Source: Gammaproteobacteria bacterium (GTDB taxonomy: Bacteria > Pseudomonadota > Gammaproteobacteria > Steroidobacterales > UBA11654). From it: a stretch of DNA of 64,000 nt. Shown here one piece after another: positions 45,498-54,472 of the stretch (its first letter is position 1; every line of letters begins with the position of its first letter). Where the stretch lies: the NCBI GenBank assembly GCA_002691465.1, contig NZHP01000036.1, forward strand, positions 1 to 64,000. The letters are read 5' to 3'. The notes beneath the pieces were generated by a model. That model was not told the origin of the DNA, searched no databases, and worked only from the letters and a program-made list of their open reading frames with translations. The translations under genes were made by a program, and so were the position numbers.

Positions 45498-46466
45498 ATG
45501 AAAAATTTTGATTACATTGCAGTTGCGAAAAAGGTTCTTGAAATTGAATCAAAGGCACTGGTAAAACAAATTGATCAAATCGATCAAGCATTTGTCGATG
45601 CCTGTGAATTATGTCTTGAGTGTGATGGAAAATTAATCGTCATGGGACTTGGTAAATCAGGGCACATTGCAGATAAGATTGCAGCAACGCTATCAAGCAC
45701 AGGCACGCCCTCGTACTTTATCCATCCAAGCGAGGCAATCCACGGTGATATTGGTATGATCGACGAAAAAGACATAGTATTAATATTCTCTTATTCTGGA
45801 GAGACTGAAGAAATAATCTCCTTAATTCCATATCTAAAGAAAAAAGAGATTAAGATCATCTCTTTCACGGGAAATATTAAATCTAAATTATCCTCTGAGT
45901 CTGACATACATATCCATGTACCTGTTGATGAAGAGGCCTGTCCAATGAACCTAGCTCCTACTGCTAGCACTACTACTGCGTTGGCAGTTGGTGACGCCTT
46001 TGCAGTTGCTCTTCTAGAGCGCAAAGGATTCACAAAGGAAGATTTTGCCAAATCACACCCAGGAGGCTCGCTAGGTAAACAACTGCTGCTATCGATCAAA
46101 GATATCATGCATACAGGAGATGAGGTTCCGGTCGTTTACTCACGTGATACGCTTTCAAAAGGTCTTATTGAGATGTCACAAAAAGCATTGGGAATGACAG
46201 CAATAGTTGATGAGAAGGATCAACTTGTTGGAATTTTTACTGATGGAGACCTCAGAAGAACGCTTGAATCAAACATAGATATTAAGACAACTAAAATGCG
46301 TCAAGTCATGACTAAGAATCCATTTGTACTTCCTGCTGATACTCTCGCCTATAATGCTTTGAATCTCATTCAAGAAAAAAAAATAACTTCTATTATCGTT
46401 ACGAATGAAAATAAAGTCATAGGAGCACTCAATATTCATGATCTATTCAGATCAGGCTTAATGTAA
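45498..46466 (+). CDS. kdsD: Arabinose-5-phosphate isomerase
   Basis: 322-aa SIS-domain isomerase making D-arabinose 5-phosphate from ribulose 5-phosphate for Kdo in LPS. GLGKSGHIADKIAATLSSTG and the HPSEAIHGDIGMI segment mark the SIS core. Two CBS domains follow (from about residue 205 with IKDIMHTGDEVPVV). It leads the lpt operon. KdsC, normally next, is absent; lptC follows 9 bp later. Confidence 0.95.
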   Translation: MKNFDYIAVAKKVLEIESKALVKQIDQIDQAFVDACELCLECDGKLIVMGLGKSGHIADKIAATLSSTGTPSYFIHPSEAIHGDIGMIDEKDIVLIFSYSGETEEIISLIPYLKKKEIKIISFTGNIKSKLSSESDIHIHVPVDEEACPMNLAPTASTTTALAVGDAFAVALLERKGFTKEDFAKSHPGGSLGKQLLLSIKDIMHTGDEVPVVYSRDTLSKGLIEMSQKALGMTAIVDEKDQLVGIFTDGDLRRTLESNIDIKTTKMRQVMTKNPFVLPADTLAYNALNLIQEKKITSIIVTNENKVIGALNIHDLFRSGLM

Positions 46467-46475
46467 AATAAGTTT

Positions 46476-47024
46476 GTGCTTGGATTTTTCTCTAAATTAA
46501 TCTTTCTGCTTTTTTTAGTAGCTGGAAGCTTTATTGCTTACTTATCTACTAATCAAATTGAAACAGAAACAGTGCTTGAATCAAATGAAAGGATTTACAG
46601 TATAAAAAATGCAGAGTTTTTTGGCGCTGACCAAAAGGGATCATTGACTTATAAAGTTTTTTCTAAAAAAGCCAGATCAGAAAATACAAATAATCAGATA
46701 ATATTAGACCAAGTGAGTCTCTTATATTATTCAGATGACCTTAATAGCTGGAAGATTTCTTCTGACAAAGGTGCGCTTTATGATAATTCAAACATTCTCG
46801 TCTTAACTGGCAATGTTTTGATTAGAAACAATGCGACTTTAGGACCATCTATCATTGAAACGGAATATTTGGAGATCAATCCAAATAAAATGACAATTGC
46901 AACAAACAAACAAGTAAAAATCACTCTGAATAATAATACAATTGAGGCTTTTGGAATTAATGCAACACTTGAAGATAATCAAATTAAATTTAGAACAAGC
47001 AATACTTCAACTTCAATGGAATAA
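46476..47024 (+). CDS. lptC: LPS export protein LptC
   Basis: 182-aa bitopic protein linking the LptB2FG transporter to the periplasmic LPS bridge. One N-terminal membrane segment (FSKLIFLLFLVAGSFIAYL) and a beta-jellyroll with YSIKNAEFFGADQKG and LYDNSNILVLTGNVLI. The start is GTG. Identification rests on shape, this beta pattern and the kdsD-lptB context. The C-terminus ends in a Ser/Thr-rich tail. Confidence 0.85.
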   Translation: MLGFFSKLIFLLFLVAGSFIAYLSTNQIETETVLESNERIYSIKNAEFFGADQKGSLTYKVFSKKARSENTNNQIILDQVSLLYYSDDLNSWKISSDKGALYDNSNILVLTGNVLIRNNATLGPSIIETEYLEINPNKMTIATNKQVKITLNNNTIEAFGINATLEDNQIKFRTSNTSTSME

Positions 47025-47030
47025 TTAATC

Positions 47031-47756
47031 ATGAGCATATTGATAGCAGAATCACTAGAAAAAAAGTATCGCTCTAGAAAAGTGGTCAATAATTTAAGCT
47101 TCAATATTAAAAGTGGAGAGATCATTGGCTTACTAGGGCCAAATGGGGCAGGAAAGACCACTGCTTTCTATATGACTGTGGGCTTGATCTCATGTAGCAG
47201 TGGAAAAATTATATTAGATGATCAAGAGATTACACGCTTTCCAATCCACAAAAGAGCAAAAATTGGAATAGGATATCTACCACAGGAAGCCTCGGTTTTT
47301 AGAAAGTTAACTGTTCAGGAGAATATTCTTGCCGTATTAGAGATGAGAAGTGATCTGTCTCAAATAAAAAGAACCGAAATGCTCGAAAGACTTCTCAATC
47401 AGCTCAACCTAAATGATGTTAGAAACATATTAGGACTGAGTCTTTCGGGGGGTGAAAGAAGAAGGGTAGAGATTGCAAGAACGTTATCAATCGAGCCCAA
47501 ATTTATATTACTAGATGAACCATTTGCAGGCGTTGATCCGATTTCTGTTCTAGAAATACAAAGTATCATAAAATCACTTGCATCAGATGGTATTGGGATT
47601 CTTATCACAGATCATAATGTGCGAGAAACCTTAGGGATTTGTGATAGAGGATATATTGTAAGTGAAGGAACATCTATTGCCTACGGGACACCAGATCAAA
47701 TACTGGAAAATAAGCAGGTTAAAAAGGTTTACCTTGGGGAAAGCTTCACAATGTAG
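47031..47756 (+). CDS. lptB: LPS export ABC transporter ATPase LptB
   Basis: 241-aa cytosolic ABC ATPase powering LPS extraction. Walker A GPNGAGKTTAFYMTVG, Q-loop in GYLPQEASVFRKLTV, signature LSLSGGERRRVEIAR, Walker B FILLDEPFAGVDP, and the switch His in LITDHNVRETL. It follows lptC by 6 bp. LptA, normally between them, is missing here. rpoN, normally downstream, is replaced by mgtE. Confidence 0.95.
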   Translation: MSILIAESLEKKYRSRKVVNNLSFNIKSGEIIGLLGPNGAGKTTAFYMTVGLISCSSGKIILDDQEITRFPIHKRAKIGIGYLPQEASVFRKLTVQENILAVLEMRSDLSQIKRTEMLERLLNQLNLNDVRNILGLSLSGGERRRVEIARTLSIEPKFILLDEPFAGVDPISVLEIQSIIKSLASDGIGILITDHNVRETLGICDRGYIVSEGTSIAYGTPDQILENKQVKKVYLGESFTM

Positions 47757-47793
47757 ATAGATCTTTCTATTTATTTTTGACAGAGTAGACAGA

Positions 47794-49149
47794 GTGGAGA
47801 AAAATATTTCAACTACTGAAAAAAATCTAATCCAGCTTCTGCATGACCTTGAAGCAGAGAAGTCCATAGGGATTCAAAATAAACTCTCTTCACTCAGCCC
47901 ATTTGAAATAGCTAGATTATTAGAGGCGATGGAGCCAAGGAATAGAAATATTCTGTGGCGCATGGTTGAGAAGGAGGATGAAGGTGAAGTACTCAAGGAG
48001 CTTGTCGAAGATGTTCGGCAAACTCTTATTGACCAGATGGATACAAATGAAATTATTGCTGCAACACAAGATCTTGAATTAGATGACTTGGCAGATATTC
48101 TCAATGATTTACCAGATCAAATTACAGATGAAGTCATTCGAGCATTAGATAGACAAGATCAAATAAGACTAGAATCAGTCATGTCTTATGATGAGGATAG
48201 TGCCGGTGGCTTGACAAATCCGAACATTCTATCGATCAGAAGAGGTCTAAATATTAAGAGCCTTATAAGATATCTAAGATCACTAGAAAAATTACCAGAA
48301 AATACTAACTACATTTATGTCATAAATCGAAATAATGAATACATTGGCTCAGTAAGATTGGTTGATCTTTTTACTGAAGATACCGAAATTCCAATCGAGC
48401 AAATCATGGATAGTCAGGTGGGACCCATCAGTGCCTCTTCCTCTGCTGAGCAAGTAATATCAACCTTTCAGAATCTTGACTTGATCTCGCTCCCTGTTGT
48501 TGATGATGAGAATAAACTTTTAGGAGAAATAACTGTTGACGATGTTGTTGACGCGATTCAAGATCAAGCCAACAGTGAAATTTTCAATATGGCAGGGCTT
48601 GATGATGAAGATGACATCTTTGCACCTATTTTTGTAAGCTCAAGAAGAAGAGCTGTATGGCTTGGAGCAAATCTACTCACGGCATTTGTGGTTGCATCAG
48701 CAGTAAGTTTATTTCAATCAACAATTGATCAAATCGTAATACTTGCTGTTTTGATGCCTATTGTCGCTAGCATGGGAGGGGTGGCAGGCAATCAAACATT
48801 AATTCTAGTAATCAGAGGTATTGCAATGGGTAGAATTCAGGCATCAAATGCAGTACGTTTGCTTTCAAAGGAAATGATGGTTGCACTTGTTAATGGAACA
48901 TTTTGGGCAATTATTGTTTCAGTATTTGCAGTTCTACTATTTCAAACAACTTGGGAAATAGGAATCATTGTTGGTATCTCAATGCTCCTAAATATTTTTG
49001 CTTCAGCAATTGCCGGGGTCACTATACCCTTTTTACTTAAAAAAATTGGAATTGATCCTGCCTTGGCAAGCGGTGTGATGATGACAACATTGACAGACGT
49101 TCTGGGCTTCGTTACTTTCCTTGGTCTTGCTACTCTAATTCTTCTTTAA
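47794..49149 (+). CDS. mgtE: Magnesium transporter MgtE
   Basis: 451-aa Mg2+ channel of the inner membrane. It has an N-terminal superhelical domain (to about residue 130), two CBS domains that gate by Mg2+ (ending VVDAIQDQANSE), a connecting helix and five C-terminal membrane segments with GGVAGNQTLILVIRG and DPALASGVMMTTLTDVLGF. Start is GTG. Its TAA shares bases with the convergent patatin stop (TTAA). Confidence 0.93.
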   Translation: MEKNISTTEKNLIQLLHDLEAEKSIGIQNKLSSLSPFEIARLLEAMEPRNRNILWRMVEKEDEGEVLKELVEDVRQTLIDQMDTNEIIAATQDLELDDLADILNDLPDQITDEVIRALDRQDQIRLESVMSYDEDSAGGLTNPNILSIRRGLNIKSLIRYLRSLEKLPENTNYIYVINRNNEYIGSVRLVDLFTEDTEIPIEQIMDSQVGPISASSSAEQVISTFQNLDLISLPVVDDENKLLGEITVDDVVDAIQDQANSEIFNMAGLDDEDDIFAPIFVSSRRRAVWLGANLLTAFVVASAVSLFQSTIDQIVILAVLMPIVASMGGVAGNQTLILVIRGIAMGRIQASNAVRLLSKEMMVALVNGTFWAIIVSVFAVLLFQTTWEIGIIVGISMLLNIFASAIAGVTIPFLLKKIGIDPALASGVMMTTLTDVLGFVTFLGLATLILL

Positions 49150-50285
49150 ATTCTTAAGAAATTCTTTATCTCTTGCTTTTTTTCCATTGCATCATGAAAC
49201 CCCAAATCTATCAGTGACTTAGTGAAACTTGATTCAAATAATAAGAAGCTTAATAATTCTGAATTGGAATTTTTTTCAATCCCAATTCCTTTGAATAACA
49301 TTCTTAAACTCAAGGGAATATCTTTGTAACAATTCATGGCAATCTCACTTACATCAACTGAGGGTGAAATAACAAGATAATCTATTTGCTTCATTTCCTT
49401 GGTTTCTGTTTGAACCTTTTGATCCTCGTTTAGAGCGATTACCTGATTAATGCGATCTAAACGTTCAAGATCAGAATAGAGACTTCCTGAAAATAATCCG
49501 TCTAATATATATCCTCCGATCTCTGAAAAATCAGGATAAATTTTATCTGAGTGATCTCTATCTTGATCTTTTGATGACTCAGTTGATATGATCAAAAGAT
49601 TTGATGCGCCGAGACGAATGGTTGGTGAAAGTGGAGTTTCCTGTCTCATTGCCCCATCACCATAATACTTTCCATCAATTGTGATCGCTGGAAAAATAAT
49701 TGGTAGTGCCACACTTGCCATTAAATGCTCAACATTTATTTCAGATTTTTTTCCAGATCTTCCAACTTTTTCCCAATTCTCAACCTTTCTGCTGGTTGTA
49801 AAAAATGATACTGATTCTTTCTCTTCATATGATGCAGCTGTAACAATGAGCGCATCCAAAGCTCCTGAGTAAATATTATTATTTAGAGTTTGAAAGTTTA
49901 TTTTTTCCTTTAACAATTCTCTTAAAGGTTGATTATCTAAAAGAGATCTAGGATTCTTGGTAAGCACGCCGCCAGTAATCAAAGTTAATAACCAATGAAT
50001 ACTTTGTTTCAACATGAATAACTTTTCAGTTCTGTAAATTTGATTGGTTGTAAATCCTTTCCATACATTTTCGAGCTTAAAAATGGATTGATGGAAATTA
50101 CCAATTTCAGCACAGATCATGCTTGCATTGATTGCTCCGGCAGAGGTTCCACTAATAACATCAAATGGTGATTTCTCTATCCTGTTTTGAATATTCGAGA
50201 TCGCCTTTAAAACACCGACTTGATAAGCTCCTCTGGCACCACCACCAGGTAAAACCAAACCGATTTTATGATCGAAAGATTCCAT
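49146..50285 (-). CDS. Patatin-like phospholipase
   Basis: 379-aa Ser/Asp dyad hydrolase. Oxyanion loop LPGGGARGAYQVGVL, nucleophile in ISGTSAGAINAS (GxSxG), and catalytic Asp in YYGDGAMRQETPLSP. The C-terminal ~120 residues are less conserved. Likely acyl-lipid hydrolase; cytosolic or membrane-associated as no signal peptide is seen. Convergent with mgtE and divergent from the peroxiredoxin. Confidence 0.9.
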   Translation of the reverse strand: MESFDHKIGLVLPGGGARGAYQVGVLKAISNIQNRIEKSPFDVISGTSAGAINASMICAEIGNFHQSIFKLENVWKGFTTNQIYRTEKLFMLKQSIHWLLTLITGGVLTKNPRSLLDNQPLRELLKEKINFQTLNNNIYSGALDALIVTAASYEEKESVSFFTTSRKVENWEKVGRSGKKSEINVEHLMASVALPIIFPAITIDGKYYGDGAMRQETPLSPTIRLGASNLLIISTESSKDQDRDHSDKIYPDFSEIGGYILDGLFSGSLYSDLERLDRINQVIALNEDQKVQTETKEMKQIDYLVISPSVDVSEIAMNCYKDIPLSLRMLFKGIGIEKNSNSELLSFLLFESSFTKSLIDLGFHDAMEKKQEIKNFLRI

Positions 50286-50341
50286 GTAGACTAATTAATA
50301 CATATGTTCTAATGTAGTACAACGAACTTAGGGAATGATTT

Positions 50342-50884
50342 ATGAAAAAGAACTTTTTAAAACTTTTATCTTTTACAGCAGTAATCTCAATTTTTGTCTG
50401 GGCAGATGCTTACACCGATAGCCAACCTGCAGTGGGGGATTCCGCACCGACATTTAAACTCCAAGATCAAAATGGAGATTGGCATACTTTAGAAGATTAC
50501 AGAGGAAAATATGTTGTTCTCTTCTTCTATCCAAAGGATGGAACGCCAGGTTGCACTACTGAAGCATGCAACTTCAGAGATAATATCTTTGCATTTGATG
50601 ATCTGGATACACAAATTCTTGGTATTAGTTTGGATGATGTAGAGTCACATAAAGAATTCAGTGAGAAATACAGTCTTCCATATCCAATTCTTGCAGATAC
50701 AGAAAAAGAATCTGCAGTGAGTTACGGGGTTTTAGGTAAATTCTTGATGATGACAATTACTAAGAGGGAATCATTTATCATTGACCCAAACGGGGTAATT
50801 GTTAAGCATTATAAAAGTGTGGATCCTGAGAAACACACCGATGACGTAATTGAAGAGCTTAAATCAATTCAAAAAAGAGCTTAG
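50342..50884 (+). CDS. Exported peroxiredoxin (BCP/AhpC-TSA family)
   Basis: 180-aa thiol peroxidase. N-terminal signal peptide (KKNFLKLLSFTAVISIFVWADA), then the thioredoxin fold with VVLFFYPKDGTPGCTTEACNFRD, where the peroxidatic Cys is in GCTTE; a second Cys five residues later is the likely resolving residue (BCP atypical 2-Cys type). Usual BCP is cytosolic, so a periplasmic location is notable. Its stop overlaps that of the convergent CoA-transferase (shared TTAG). Confidence 0.88.
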   Translation: MKKNFLKLLSFTAVISIFVWADAYTDSQPAVGDSAPTFKLQDQNGDWHTLEDYRGKYVVLFFYPKDGTPGCTTEACNFRDNIFAFDDLDTQILGISLDDVESHKEFSEKYSLPYPILADTEKESAVSYGVLGKFLMMTITKRESFIIDPNGVIVKHYKSVDPEKHTDDVIEELKSIQKRA

Positions 50885-52077
50885 TCAGAAATCAATGTAG
50901 CTTTCGACGAAATCATCTGTTCGATGGTTTCGTCACTAATTCCTACTTCTTTTAGAATCTCAATTGTATGCTCTCCAAGTTTGGGAGCGTGTTTCCTAAT
51001 TGTTGCAGGTGTTTTGGAAAAATTTGCTGGAAATCCAGGCATCTTGAGCTTGCCTTCTGTCGGATGCTCGTATTCTTTCCAAAAACCCACCTCATTGAGA
51101 TGAGGGTCATGAAAAAGATCATCCAGACTGTTTACAACAATTACGGGTACTTTTGTTTCATCAAAGATTTCCAGCCATTCTTTTGTAGTTTTAGTGGCGA
51201 GTATTTTTCCTGTCTCAGAATATGTGTCATCGATGTTTTTTACTCTTGAAGATAGATCTTTAAAACGTTCATCTTCAACCAACTCAGGCCTTCCCCCCTT
51301 CTCGCAGAAAGTTTGCCAATGATTATTCATATATGGAAGAACAGCGATATATCCGTCTTTGGTTTTGTATGGCTTTCGATGATGAGACATCAATCTGGTA
51401 TAGCCTGCTGGTCCCAAAGCTGGCTCAAAAATCTCACCCCAAATATGCTCAGCCATTGTAAAGAAGACCATTGACTCAAACATAGGAACCTCTATCTCTT
51501 GACCTTCACCAGTTCTTTCTCGATGAAATAAGGCAGCAAGGATGGAGTAAACAACAGTAATGGCTGTTGTTTTATCAGCAACAACTGTGGGCAAGTATCT
51601 AGGCTCTCCTAAAACCAATTCATTCAAACTTGCGATCCCACTAGCAGCTTGAATTGAATCATCCAGTGCACCTTTTTTGCCATATGGACCATTCTTCCCG
51701 TAACCATAGGTACCGCAGTAGACTATGCTTGGATTAACCTCGGAGATCTGCTCATATTCTAATCCAAACTTGGTCATCACTTGTGGCCGATTGTTATGCA
51801 GAAAGACATCGGAATCTTTGATGATTTCAAAAAGAGCATTTTTTGCACTTTCTTGCTTTAAATCGAGCACGAGACTTCTTTTGTTTCGGTTATTGGATAA
51901 ATATAATGCAGCCATTCCTGGGTTTCTGGATGCGCCCAACTGTCTATTGCTATCACCAAATGGCGCCTCAATCTTAATGACCTCCGCACCCATGTCTGCA
52001 AGTATCTGAGCTGCCCAAGGACCAAGGACAACACTGGTAAGCTCCAGTATTTTTAGTCCCTTAAGTGGCCCGGACAT
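50881..52077 (-). CDS. CaiB/BaiF family CoA-transferase
   Basis: 398-aa class III CoA-transferase. LKILELTSVVLGPWAAQILADMGAEVIKIE is the family start; the catalytic Asp lies in the KGALDDSIQAASG region and LSNNRNKRSLVLDLK follows the usual pattern. It moves CoA between carboxylates, activating an acid for degradation. Last gene of the block, 20 bp after the bicupin. Substrate unknown; linkage to fadAB suggests an acyl or aryl acid. Confidence 0.9.
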   Translation of the reverse strand: MSGPLKGLKILELTSVVLGPWAAQILADMGAEVIKIEAPFGDSNRQLGASRNPGMAALYLSNNRNKRSLVLDLKQESAKNALFEIIKDSDVFLHNNRPQVMTKFGLEYEQISEVNPSIVYCGTYGYGKNGPYGKKGALDDSIQAASGIASLNELVLGEPRYLPTVVADKTTAITVVYSILAALFHRERTGEGQEIEVPMFESMVFFTMAEHIWGEIFEPALGPAGYTRLMSHHRKPYKTKDGYIAVLPYMNNHWQTFCEKGGRPELVEDERFKDLSSRVKNIDDTYSETGKILATKTTKEWLEIFDETKVPVIVVNSLDDLFHDPHLNEVGFWKEYEHPTEGKLKMPGFPANFSKTPATIRKHAPKLGEHTIEILKEVGISDETIEQMISSKATLISD

Positions 52078-52097
52078 TTTGATTGATGTACCGAGTC

Positions 52098-53000
52098 TTA
52101 GCCGTGATCGTGGTCGTGATCGTGGTAATGCGGATACTCAAAATCAGTGAAGTGATTGTGTCCATCCGGCGAACGAATCCACTTGTAAAGAGAAGGCCTG
52201 ATACGTCTTAATCTTGCAGCTGCTCTATCAGCATTCTCTTTCGGATTTGTCCATGGATTGTGGTGGAAGTAGTTGTGCAAATGCGCATCCGTTCTTCCAA
52301 TCGCAATGATTCCATTCTTGCTGGCAAAAGCACCGTGATTTATATATGGGGGTCTCCAGAAATATCCCCCGGTCGGTAAATCGCCAAATTGCATCATCCA
52401 TGACGTTCCCCAAATATGATAGGACTCCTCACAGCAATCATGATATGAGATATTGTCTTGCGAAAAACCTGGGGTCATGCAGTATAAAAAAGTATGCGCT
52501 TCTGTGTGAATATCATACTTCAATAACTTGAGCATACACCCTGACGCAACTGAAGGAACAATTCTATTTCCAGGCATCCATGCAATATCCTCCATTGAAT
52601 TGATGATTGATAAACGATGCCTTTCAGCAAGTGGGTGATCCTCATCAGATGGAATGAAGCTGGGTTCTCCATAGTTATAAAACATAATAACCTTAGCGCC
52701 TCTTTTAACAGTCATCTGAGGCATTGATACGCCTGGCGGGATAAGGAAGTAATGTCCTTCTCCATAAGTTATATCACCGTATGTCACGGCACCCGATACA
52801 ACAAACATTTCTAACTCTGAATAACTCATACCAGGAGGTAATTTGTATCCGCTCTCGAACTTTACAAGCAATGAACAAGCACCGGTATCTGTATCCATAC
52901 TCAGCATTTTATAATGCATTCCTTTACCAAATCCAGGCAGTGTCATTCTTTTGAATGGAGCTGGTCTCTCGTCATAAGGCTCAATATGTGGTCTAGGCAT
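52098..53000 (-). CDS. Two-domain cupin with His-rich C-terminal tail
   Basis: 300-aa bicupin. The first barrel (SYSELEMFVVSGAVTYGDIT) lacks the classical HxH metal pair; the second (HDCCEESYHIWG ... WRPPYINHGAF) keeps His/Glu/His candidates. The C-terminus HYHDHDHDHG is a probable metal-binding tail. Family resembles uncharacterised bicupins or ureidoglycine-aminohydrolase-type folds; activity cannot be assigned. It lies 20 bp after the small basic ORF and before the CoA-transferase. Confidence 0.7.
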   Translation of the reverse strand: MPRPHIEPYDERPAPFKRMTLPGFGKGMHYKMLSMDTDTGACSLLVKFESGYKLPPGMSYSELEMFVVSGAVTYGDITYGEGHYFLIPPGVSMPQMTVKRGAKVIMFYNYGEPSFIPSDEDHPLAERHRLSIINSMEDIAWMPGNRIVPSVASGCMLKLLKYDIHTEAHTFLYCMTPGFSQDNISYHDCCEESYHIWGTSWMMQFGDLPTGGYFWRPPYINHGAFASKNGIIAIGRTDAHLHNYFHHNPWTNPKENADRAAARLRRIRPSLYKWIRSPDGHNHFTDFEYPHYHDHDHDHG

Positions 53001-53020
53001 TTCTTTCCCCTTCTATAAAT

Positions 53021-53362
53021 TTAATGATCAAAGCCTTTGAGGTCTTTTGGCTCATATGTAACTTTGTGTTTTCTTTTTGGTGGTTTAGGTAGATTTTCTT
53101 TTGCAATGACTTGCCTTGTATCGCCGTCAATATTCGTTCCTCGAGTCGAAACTGTTTCCAAAAACTCTGCGTACCATTTATTTCTTTTTGGTGTTAGGTC
53201 TTCCATATCTTGCAAAATTTGCTTAAATCTTTTCTGCTGTTGAACCAATTCCTTTTTAATCCACGCCTTAGTAGATTTTGATGTTTTATGCTCTATAGAA
53301 TTGAGAGGCTTACCTTTTCCTGAAGCTCTTCCTTCAGACGCATCGCCCATTTGGTTGGCCAT
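53021..53362 (-). CDS. Small basic protein of unknown function
   Basis: 113-aa product not recognised. Gly/Ser/Lys-rich start, a helical stretch (KAWIKKELVQQQKRFKQILQDMEDL) and a basic C-terminus (KPPKRKHKVTYEPKDLKG). No signal or membrane segment. The ATG follows AAGGGG at good spacing, and it is first in a run with the bicupin and CaiB genes, so it is probably real. Confidence 0.6.
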   Translation of the reverse strand: MANQMGDASEGRASGKGKPLNSIEHKTSKSTKAWIKKELVQQQKRFKQILQDMEDLTPKRNKWYAEFLETVSTRGTNIDGDTRQVIAKENLPKPPKRKHKVTYEPKDLKGFDH

Positions 53363-53413
53363 ATTTGTTCCCCTTAGTTATATTCATTTATTTAGAGAGA
53401 TCATAGGTTAAAC

Positions 53414-53435
53414 AATCGACAGTATGCTGTCAATT
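53414..53435. promoter_or_regulatory. 22-bp imperfect palindrome (candidate operator)
   Basis: Arms AATCGACAG and CTGTCAATT flank a 4-bp centre, with 8 of 9 positions symmetrical. It overlaps a minus-strand TTGACA and lies 52 bp upstream of the small basic ORF, in the 108-bp gap after the VOC gene. Looks like a dimeric repressor site for the small ORF-bicupin-CaiB operon. Confidence 0.5.
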
Positions 53436-53470
53436 TGAGAGGTCAATAGTTAACAATTATTTAATCTTAT

Positions 53471-54472
53471 TTATGACTCTTTTGATTCATAAATAAGTTG
53501 CAATGCACCTGATCCAGGAGCTCTGACTGTTATGATTTCGATCTGCCCCAATCCCGGGAAATCAACCAAGCGCCTTTGGTTATATATCTCGCAACTAAGG
53601 TCTGAGATGGCTTTTTCTGAAAACTCAAGATTATTAACCTTAAATGCTTGAGAAATATAACCAATATTGGGTGCAATACCATCAGGTACCATGTCATGAC
53701 ACTCATAATTCAAAGGTTGTGACAAAGCAATTTTTCCAAACATATGATTGCCCTGCATAAATTTAACGGCTGTTTTAGCATTGCGTGGCAACTGAAGAAA
53801 CTCATTCTGCTCTTCACTTGATAAAACTTCATCGATTAGCAGTTCGTTTTGCAGAACCTTTCTATGAAACTTTACAGCAAGATCAATATCCCTTGTGGTG
53901 TGTGCAGAAGTAACCACGGGTGTCAATCCAGTTGGAGTACGCCCATTTTTCTGAGTGTATATCTTCATTTGGCCTACTTTTGATAAAGGATCATCGTCCG
54001 TCAATTCAACCAAATTCACAGCAATGTTATCAGGTCCATCAAATATAACCTCTGTCGGCGAACCTTGCCCTTCAGACATTTCATAATAGGTTGGCTTAGA
54101 CCAAATACGATAGCCCTTCGATTCAAATTTTTTAGTATCTGACTCAATATCGTCTGTATAAAAATTCAAATTAAAGAGTCCATATGCTCGCGAAGTGTCT
54201 TTTGGTCGAATTAGCTTCTTATTTTCTGCTTTGAAATCAAGCAACAAAACTCTTCCTGCATTGCAGCCTTTGAGTTCACAAAAAGATCCAGTTGCATGCG
54301 ATCCTGATGGCAAATGCCAAATGTCCTCAAAATCTTTTCCTCTCCAATCAAAAGGATCGCTTACGGATAATCCAATTAAATCTCGATAAAACCCAATTGA
54401 TTGATTTAAATTCTCAACGCCAATGATGGCTGTATCGAGTGGACTTCCTTTTGGCGCAATAATTGCACTCAT
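53471..54472 (-). CDS. VOC-superfamily protein with two glyoxalase-like modules
   Basis: 333-aa protein with two vicinal-oxygen-chelate halves (LDTAIIGVENLNQSIGFYRDLIGL and SAHTTRDIDLAVKFHRKVLQ). Extradiol dioxygenases and glyoxalases share this fold. The first module lacks the usual leading His, so metal binding there is doubtful. It overlaps the M24 gene by 4 bp (its ATG runs into that stop), suggesting coupling. Ring cleavage is a guess only. Confidence 0.72.
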   Translation of the reverse strand: MSAIIAPKGSPLDTAIIGVENLNQSIGFYRDLIGLSVSDPFDWRGKDFEDIWHLPSGSHATGSFCELKGCNAGRVLLLDFKAENKKLIRPKDTSRAYGLFNLNFYTDDIESDTKKFESKGYRIWSKPTYYEMSEGQGSPTEVIFDGPDNIAVNLVELTDDDPLSKVGQMKIYTQKNGRTPTGLTPVVTSAHTTRDIDLAVKFHRKVLQNELLIDEVLSSEEQNEFLQLPRNAKTAVKFMQGNHMFGKIALSQPLNYECHDMVPDGIAPNIGYISQAFKVNNLEFSEKAISDLSCEIYNQRRLVDFPGLGQIEIITVRAPGSGALQLIYESKES

